Position numbers and translations under genes: made by a program. Source: Microstegium vimineum (lineage: Eukaryota; Streptophyta; Magnoliopsida; Poales; Poaceae). Taken from it: a DNA stretch of 64,000 nucleotides. The notes under the pieces are model-generated. The model made no database searches and was not told the DNA's origin. It was given only the letters and a program-made list of their open reading frames with translations. The stretch is from contig CM039139.1 in assembly GCA_022036555.1 (NCBI GenBank), positions 17,142,657 through 17,206,656 of the forward strand. Direction: 5' to 3'. Positions 57,623 to 64,000 of the stretch are shown in pieces. Every line of letters begins with the position of its first letter. The first letter of the stretch is position 1.

Positions 57623-60600
57623 TCGGGCACGAAGCTGATAATACACACCGTATCCGACAGAATTAGGTACAACAACATAGGTGGTATGTATCACGCGTCT
57701 GTGATCATAATAATAGCTATATAGTTGTCTGCTTCTATTGCTACAGGTGGGTAAACACTTAAACAAAATACATATAAAAAGAGGGCTGCAATGAGCTGTC
57801 GGCTGCACACATAAGTAGAGGTACATGGAACCATGTATAATCATGAAGAGAGTTGGCACCATCAGAGGCAGTCCTACTATCAGGATGCATTGAACGACGA
57901 TGCCTCATTTCTTCATGGTGGGGTTATTTAGGATCGTGGCGTTAATTCTCCATGGACCGTGGTGAAGGCAAGCTGTAAGTAATTAAAGAATAGTAGGTAA
58001 ATGCTGAGAAATGCAAAAGCAAAAGAAAAAAAAAGATGATGGTCGGTACAGCAAGAAAAGCAGCGCATAAGGTACATTCGTATTTGTTGGACGTAAATAT
58101 CAGCAATTCAAGGATTGAGAGAAATTTAGAAACGTATTCGGGCGCTAAGATAAATCACATTGCCTAAGCACTAACCAAACTGACACACCTAAACCATTTT
58201 CTGCGAACATTGCTCTATTCCCCAAAGACACGAAGCAATGGAATGCAAGAAAAAAATTATTGCTATCACTGTAGTAAGCACTAACCCAACCGGTTTTATG
58301 GAATAGTGAGAGGAACAACGATTTGTTACTCAATGACAGCACCCGTCATGAAAGCCAATAAGTGGAAGGCAACACAAAAGATAATTAACTGAATGGGCAG
58401 CCTAGGTAAACCATATTGCTTTATGTTTATGAGCTGCCTGCAGTGAAGGGTAGGGTGGTTCGCGGGCCTGCCCTGTTGCAGTTGCAGGTAAAAATGTGAG
58501 CCAATATGTTGTGGGTGCACCAGATTGGAGTATTAGATGTTTCATGCAGAGAATTTTTTATTTTGTTAGCGGATGATTTCGTAGTAATAGGGTTTTGTTA
58601 AATTCTATATTGGAGAATGTGATTCTAAGATGCATACCATTTTTAACTGAGTTTGATACACCTTGGCTAAATCCTTTACACAAAAATACAACTGCAAATA
58701 ATTATGCATTGAAATAGAGGATGTGTGGCATCGACTACTACAGTTAAGGCAACTAATGAAACATCCTAGAGACTGGCTACAACAATATACATAAACAGAG
58801 CAACCAAAGGCATATAGGTTCGACTTGAAAACATCAGAACCTGATGGATAGTCAGATGAGCAACCAAAGGCATATAGGTTCGACCTCAAAACTTCAAAAC
58901 TTGATGGATAGTCAGATGTGGCATTTTCCTTTTAGACCTCCTACAAAGCATGGTCATTAACAGCTCTATAACATAAGTAATCCAAGGATAGAAGCACATA
59001 GATTGGAAGTTCACAGTATGAATGTATTATTTGAAAAAAATGAAGCAAATTCTTGCAAAAGGAAAGTATGTACCTACTATTATTTTTAGTACTTATCAAG
59101 TCACAAATGGGGAAAAGAACAAACATTGAACTATCAATGCACAGCTATCTATCCGAAGGTCCGCCATTATGCTCGAAGCTAGCAATTCAGATAACCTGAA
59201 ATGTTGCCATTTCATTGTGCTGCATGAGGTTAAGGCATAGGTAGAACTGAGAACGCACAGATACATACCTCGAGGTCCACCACTTTGTTTAGAAGCCACC
59301 AATTCACAATCTGAAACTATAACATCTTTTAGTGCATTATGTCTTCAAACCAGCTTGACCTGACTAATAAAGTGAGATGGTTTCATAGACCCTTAAAAAG
59401 TGTAGTTATAGGAATGTATATGTACGTACAGATCATCAAGAGCTTGTTGTGACAGAGAATATTTATATTTTTCTCAGAGAAAAAATGAATGTTGCACGGG
59501 GTGTGACAGAGCCCTGAATAATGATGACTCAATGAACCAATACTGCGATTATGCGTTCGATGGATCACTGTATATATAGAACAAAGCATCTAAAAAAAAT
59601 TAGAACAAACAGATTACTATCGTGTTTAGGCTTTTTCCCATGCTGTACATAAGACTATTTGCCCTTAATTGATAGGCAAACCTAATGGCAATGCAATCAC
59701 CTTGAAGCAAATTAGGCTTATCCTGCTTGAAAAAAAAATAGACTGAGAACAATGTAATTAATGTATGATAATCTCAAGACAAAAGAACATACCTGTGATA
59801 TAATTTTCCAAATATAACTATGGAAATATATTACAAAGATATACAAATTAGTGTGAGGAGTTCTGAATTTAAAAATCAGAGAATGGCTGGCAGCAAAGAC
59901 TACTTTTATGTACACCAAGAACATTGAACCTTTTTTGTCATTAGCTGGAGCAAGCCATTAGATTGAGACATCCCTTTTAGGTAGACATCAAATTCAGGTC
60001 TTGGTTGTAGCACATGGAACACACTGAAATAGAAATGTGCACTCCAAAACAGTAAGGTATATCTTGTTAGTTACAAAGTATAGTCAATTGCTCTTTTGTT
60101 TTCCATAACAACCGGGTTAACAGATTTATGGTACCTGAATGTACAACCTCTTTTCTTATTTGATCTTTCCAGAGAATGTTTCCTTCCCTTGTTACTGTTG
60201 TCAACAAATTAAAGAGATCAGTGTGCACGTAGTAATAAGATTTGGTGCTTGCGAACCGGCAATACATTGTTACCTGAAGGTGCTTCTGTTTGTGAGCAGA
60301 TCTCAGTCCTGAGGAGCATCCCTAGGAATATAATAAAAGCTGGAGATGAGATGAAACCAAAATACACTACATGTGTGGACAAATTTAAGGTAGCAAGAAG
60401 AAATAAGCGGACGTTCCTGCACAATGGATAGTTGAAGGAGCCGGATCTGTAGAAAAAAGGGTTGCGACGAAACCTCTTTTTTTTAGCGACCCACCGGATT
60501 GGTCGCCGCAGATGCGGTGCCGGCGGCGGAGACTCGGCCGCCGCGGACGTCGACAGGGGGCGGGGGGAGGGGATGAGCTGGGATTCCGCGGAGGTCAGCG

Positions 60601-61255
60601 CAACGGCGCTGTTGCGTGGCCGCGCCACGAAGATGCTGCTGCGATGTTGCGCCGCCGTGAGCCGCGGAGTCGCGGAGAGATGCCGGGGGCGGCTCGGCAC
60701 TGCTGCTGGGCGACGTAGCGGCGGCCGGTGAGCGCATGAGGGGCGGTGCTCCGGCGCGTCGCATCTCATCGGGTGGCGGAGTTTGCAGGAGCGGCGGCCT
60801 CGGTGCCATCGTTTTTTTTTTTTGGCAAGCCCTCCGAGCTGTGTTGGGGGGCAGGAGGCGGTGTCCAGGAGCGGTGGATATGGGGCAGGTGGGTCTGCTG
60901 GACGCACGCGTGAAAGGCATCTAGTGCGGTGGATATGAAGGCACTGTAGATAAACAGGAAACTGTGAGGAGAGGACGGGATGACACTGTTGAGCAACAGT
61001 GCAAGTAACCACGTTTAAATAAAGGCTTAAAGGCTTAAGTAGATTTATTTATTGCATGGTAGGTATACTTACTCTAGTAATAACTAGTATTAATATCAAA
61101 GTAACTTTGACCACCAACATATTTATACGTATATGATTTGGCTTGTAAAAATAGCATAACCAGATTCAATTTTGAAATTACTGTATAACATTGCTGTATT
61201 TTACATGCAATCTATAATTTTAGTTAAGTCAAAGTAGTATATCATTATCTAAAAA
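57623..61255. other. Intergenic or Helitron-body stretch without a recognised gene
   Basis: Mostly AT-rich with short open frames. 60480-60930 is a GC-rich island with overlapping frames on both strands and CGCCGC words, resembling a plant first exon or 5' UTR but without identifiable domains. It could be a gene piece carried by a Helitron; that is only an inference. Confidence 0.4.
58798..58917. repeat. 60-bp tandem duplication
   Basis: Two adjacent 60-bp copies (58798-58857 and 58858-58917) starting GAGCAACCAAAGGCATATAG and ending GATGGATAGTCAGAT, with a few differences. Confidence 0.92.
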
Positions 61256-61516
61256 GGGAACGTATGCTATGAAAATCAGATTCTCATGGAAACTATGAAA
61301 ACTCGCACGTGGATCGTTAGATCTAAATTCGATGATGGGAGAGATTAGGAGAGATTAGCAATTAACCCCTCCCACAGCGTGTCAATCCACGCGTTAATCT
61401 CTCCCACACTGTGGGAGGGGTTAATTGCCAATATCTTCCACCATTAAATTTAGATCCAACAATCCGCGTGCGAGTTTCCATAGTTTCCACGGGAACCTGG
61501 TTTCCATAGCATACCC
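61256..61516. mobile_element. Fold-back MITE, 261 bp
   Basis: Almost the whole length is an inverted repeat. Outer arms are GGGAACGTATGCTATG and CATAGCATACCC. Inner arms are CAATTAACCCCTCCCACAG and its reverse complement around a short loop at about 61380-61407. Non-coding. The TSD is unclear, so the superfamily is open. Confidence 0.7.
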
Positions 61517-61571
61517 AAAGTAATATACTTGATAACCATTCTAATATCAAAACCATAAGAAATCATATCTA

Positions 61572-61610
61572 CTAGGACGGTACGCGCGCGTTGCTGCGCG
61601 CGCAGCTGGT
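61572..61610 (-). mobile_element. Second Helitron-like 3' terminus
   Basis: On the minus strand a strong hairpin (GCGCGCG...CGCGCGC, about 61582-61604) is followed within 10 bp by CTAG and then T. Same architecture as at 57591. The 5' end was not found. Confidence 0.6.
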
Positions 61611-62632
61611 GGTCGTGCCTGTGTATTCAAAACTTGTGATGAATTAAAAAATATATGATCAAGCTAGATGTATAACAGATTTAACACAAAACAGCAAGGA
61701 CATTCATCCAAACTAATAAATAAGCTTATATAGCACCATGTAGTATCTAATCCTGAAAAACAAAAGCAACTTTTAGCAAGAAAACACGAACAGCTTGAAA
61801 AAATAAATCCATCACTATGCTCTAAAGTAACTATGCATCGGTTGACGAAATATTTAGGATGAAGTAAATAAACACAAACATGTAGATATGCATGCTTGAA
61901 TTCAAAGGAAGGTAGCAGTCAAATCATGGGGCTAGACTATTATAAAACCACGTACTACTAACCAAAGGAACATAGCCCAAATAGAATTTTTTGGAATGAA
62001 CTAAATGGAATGATGGTTGACCAGCACCAAGAAATTTGAAGGAGAAACCATCATTGGCAACAGCAGAATTGATACTGCACATTTTATATAAATCGACATT
62101 TACAGCAAGAGGGTGGACAACTAATGGCATGAACAATAATTTAGTAGTATAGGTGGAAAAATAATAGAAATTTTTATCAACTGGCACAAAGCATAATTGT
62201 AGGTAAAACTAAATCTAAAATATGGTTTGTGTTATGGTCACATTTACTCAAACAGTTCAGGGGCATGAAGGCAAATGAGAGATCAGAATTCCTTAGGCTC
62301 TTGTACCCACAATAGCGCAAATCAGAATTCCTTAGGCTCTTGTACCCACAATAGCGCAATGACGAATTGCCGCACCACTCTCACAAGCATCCCAGGTTGG
62401 TCTGCAGCCTCACCATGGCCACCAGCAGCTGTGATGCTGCGCCATCTCCCTTGAAGGAGAAGGCCGGGGTCAGGAAGAGAAGGGAAGCGACCCAAGTAGG
62501 AAGAGAGAAGTTGGGGAGGAGACGCCACATAAGCACATCCTGTCGAGGGGCTGCCTCCATCGATCTGCAACTCACGGATGAAGACTGCAGTAGTCCAGCA
62601 ACAGCAGACTTCACCAATCCGTCTCAGTCTAG
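61611..62632. other. Intergenic stretch without a recognised gene
   Basis: AT-rich to 62280, then a 39-bp duplication and a moderately GC-rich segment with small open frames on both strands. No domain seen. Confidence 0.4.
62282..62359. repeat. 39-bp perfect tandem duplication
   Basis: ATCAGAATTCCTTAGGCTCT and the following bases to AATAGCGCAA occur twice without a spacer (62282-62320, 62321-62359). Confidence 0.95.
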
Positions 62633-62917
62633 GGCTGTGTTTAGATCCTGGAAATGGGGTGAAAAAAATCCTGTAACAATTGTCACGTCACACTGTAGTA
62701 ATTTTGTTTTTATTTGATAATAATTGTTCAAACATTGATTAATTAGACTTAAAATGTTCGTCTCGCAAAGTACAACAAAATTGTGCAATTAGTTTTTTAT
62801 TTCATCTATATTTAGTACTCCATATATGTGCCGGTATTTTGATGTGATGGAAAATAGGAATTCGATGTGATGGGGATGTGATAGAAAGTTGGAGAAGTTA
62901 GGGGAACTAAACACACC
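62633..62917. mobile_element. Probable MITE with GGCTGTGTTTAG termini
   Basis: GGCTGTGTTTAGAT at left and AACTAAACACACC at right are imperfect inverted repeats of a type common in grass MITEs. The interior has the typical TTAATTAGACTTAAAA...GTCTCGCAAA block of a widespread family. The TSD was not resolved. Confidence 0.6.
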
Positions 62918-63680
62918 ATAGATAAAAAAGCAAAACACTTTGGAGGACAGAGAAGGATGAACAAAGAGAGACAGAGCGATAGTTGTGGACTTTGTGTGTG
63001 CACGGACCTCACAAATTGCATCCGCTCCTATATCTTGTTTGCGACTAATAATACGATTAAAAGCACCAGGGAGACCAGAGGATAGTCGCGGGGTGGAGCC
63101 CTATCCACGGAAGCAACGGCTCGCCGGATGTCGGTGACGACATAGGCCAGACCAAAGCTGGTGGCCGGAACAACATCCAAAGAGAGGGAGATGAAAAAGG
63201 CGACAAACACAAATATTTGGATTTCTTGTGCACACACAGAGGACTCCTCAGACCCGCAGTAGTGAAGGAGACTCTCAAGACACGTAGCAGTGAAGAGCGT
63301 AGGGAGCACGTCACCGACATAGTGAGGTACACGTGCCTAGCAGGGGATGTGCATGCAACAGACCAACCAGACACGCAAGATATGGTCACCAAGCCACCGA
63401 CAGATTGCCACGCGGAGAGCCTCTCGATGTGGTGGATATTTCCATCGATTAGGATGTACATATTCTACCTTACGGTTACTCATCTTTTCTTAGGTGAGTC
63501 TCAATAGAGATTTCATGAAGGTATCATGCACATCTATTAGAGTGTCACATCATCAGATTTAATATTTTTACATGAAACGAGGAGGAGAGAGAATGAATTC
63601 GTTTCATCCCCACGACACGACCCGAGCAGCGTTTCCAACACTGTGAAACGAGATTGAAACTCGCACTGAGAAAGAAAAGT
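62918..63680. other. Intergenic stretch without a recognised gene
   Basis: Open frames of up to 134 codons on the minus strand lack any motif I recognise. Confidence 0.4.
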
Positions 63681-63684
63681 TTCA

Positions 63685-64000
63685 TTGTGGGTCGCGCGGG
63701 CGCGGGCGCCGCAGGCCGTCGCGTGGGTACGACGTCGCAGGCCGTCGCGTGGGCGCGGCCGTCGAGGCTCGCGGACGAGACCGTCGCGGGCGAGCTCCTC
63801 CGTCGCGCGGGAGCGGCCGTCGAGGCTCGCGGACGAGACCGCCGCGGGCGTGGCAATCGCGCGAGCGAGGCCGCCGCAAAGCCATCGCGCGGGCGCGGGT
63901 GCGGGCGCCGCATGCCGTCGCGTGGGCACGGCCGTCGCACGGATAAGGCCGCCGCACAACCTCACCGGCGCGTGAGCTTCGCCTCGCGGCAGGTCGCGAG
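63685..64000. repeat. GC-rich GTCGCG/CGTCG repeat region at the right edge
   Basis: GCGGCCGTCGAGGCTCGCGG with following GACGAGACCG occurs at about 63756 and 63811, among many GTCGCGTGGGC, GCCGTCGC and GCGCGGGCG words. All six frames stay open because of the base composition, so none is called. The region continues past the window. Confidence 0.6.

Noticed and set aside
58798..58917. CRISPR-like or satellite array
   Set aside because: Only two adjacent copies without spacers; a simple duplication.
60218..61012. 264-codon minus-strand open frame
   Set aside because: Covers the GC-rich island and AT-rich flanks without any domain; antisense frames are equally open.
63057..63461. 134-codon minus-strand open frame
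   Set aside because: No recognisable motif, and a second frame overlaps it; kept as intergenic.

Overview
This is nuclear DNA of a grass (Poaceae). The evidence is the set of grass-type transposable elements (SIRE/Maximus-type Ty1-copia, Angela/BARE-like LTR, Tourist and Stowaway MITEs, CACTA, hAT, Helitron ends, L1-type LINE tails) and one many-exon plant gene with GT..AG introns. A subfamily (probably panicoid) is only a guess. One assembly gap of exactly 100 N lies at 39312-39411. I see no bacterial genes, CRISPR arrays or rRNA.

Layout. 1-4800: a gypsy-like solo LTR (448-1692), a 5'-truncated LINE with a 15-bp target-site duplication (TSD; 3170-3718) and a Tourist-like MITE holding a Stowaway-like MITE. 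4834-28420: the structural centre. A small CACTA element received a short-LTR copia element ('copia A', TSD ATTTT). Copia A received a 14.6-kb SIRE-type element (10861-25440, TSD AACGT). That element received an Angela-like solo LTR (21105-22343, TSD CCGAT) inside its extra ORF. The 5' flank, CACTA half, copia A 5' LTR and leader are then repeated in direct order from 26367, so a 21.5-kb unit is tandemly duplicated or the assembly is misjoined. 28421-41400: mostly noncoding, with a hAT MITE, a CACTA (30749-33477) holding a solo LTR, a hAT element with a centrally deleted transposase, the gap, a Tourist-like MITE, a 280-bp SMART-like mini LTR element and a LINE 3' piece.

41558-54031 (minus strand) is the only recognisable host gene: a DExH-box helicase of the ASCC3/SLH1/Brr2-like class. 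I could join 35 exons with GT..AG borders into one open frame of 1484 codons. They cover the first helicase cassette with its Sec63-type region and the start of the second cassette. The rest of the second cassette was not found to the left, where LINE pieces, a mini LTR element, MITEs and the gap lie. The gene is therefore 3'-truncated, has a very long last intron, or is broken by the assembly.

54032-64000: the gene's 5' flank, a Tourist-like MITE, a minus-strand copia element reduced to two LTRs and about 200 bp (one LTR holding a SIRE-like solo LTR, TSD CTTCA), two Helitron-like 3' ends, a fold-back MITE, small tandem duplications and GC-rich sequence.

The genes do not form a shared pathway. 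The least understood coding sequence is the extra ORF downstream of pol in the SIRE element. It has its own leader rich in a GCGTCGGACGCT-type motif and is split by a solo LTR that supplies its stop codon.
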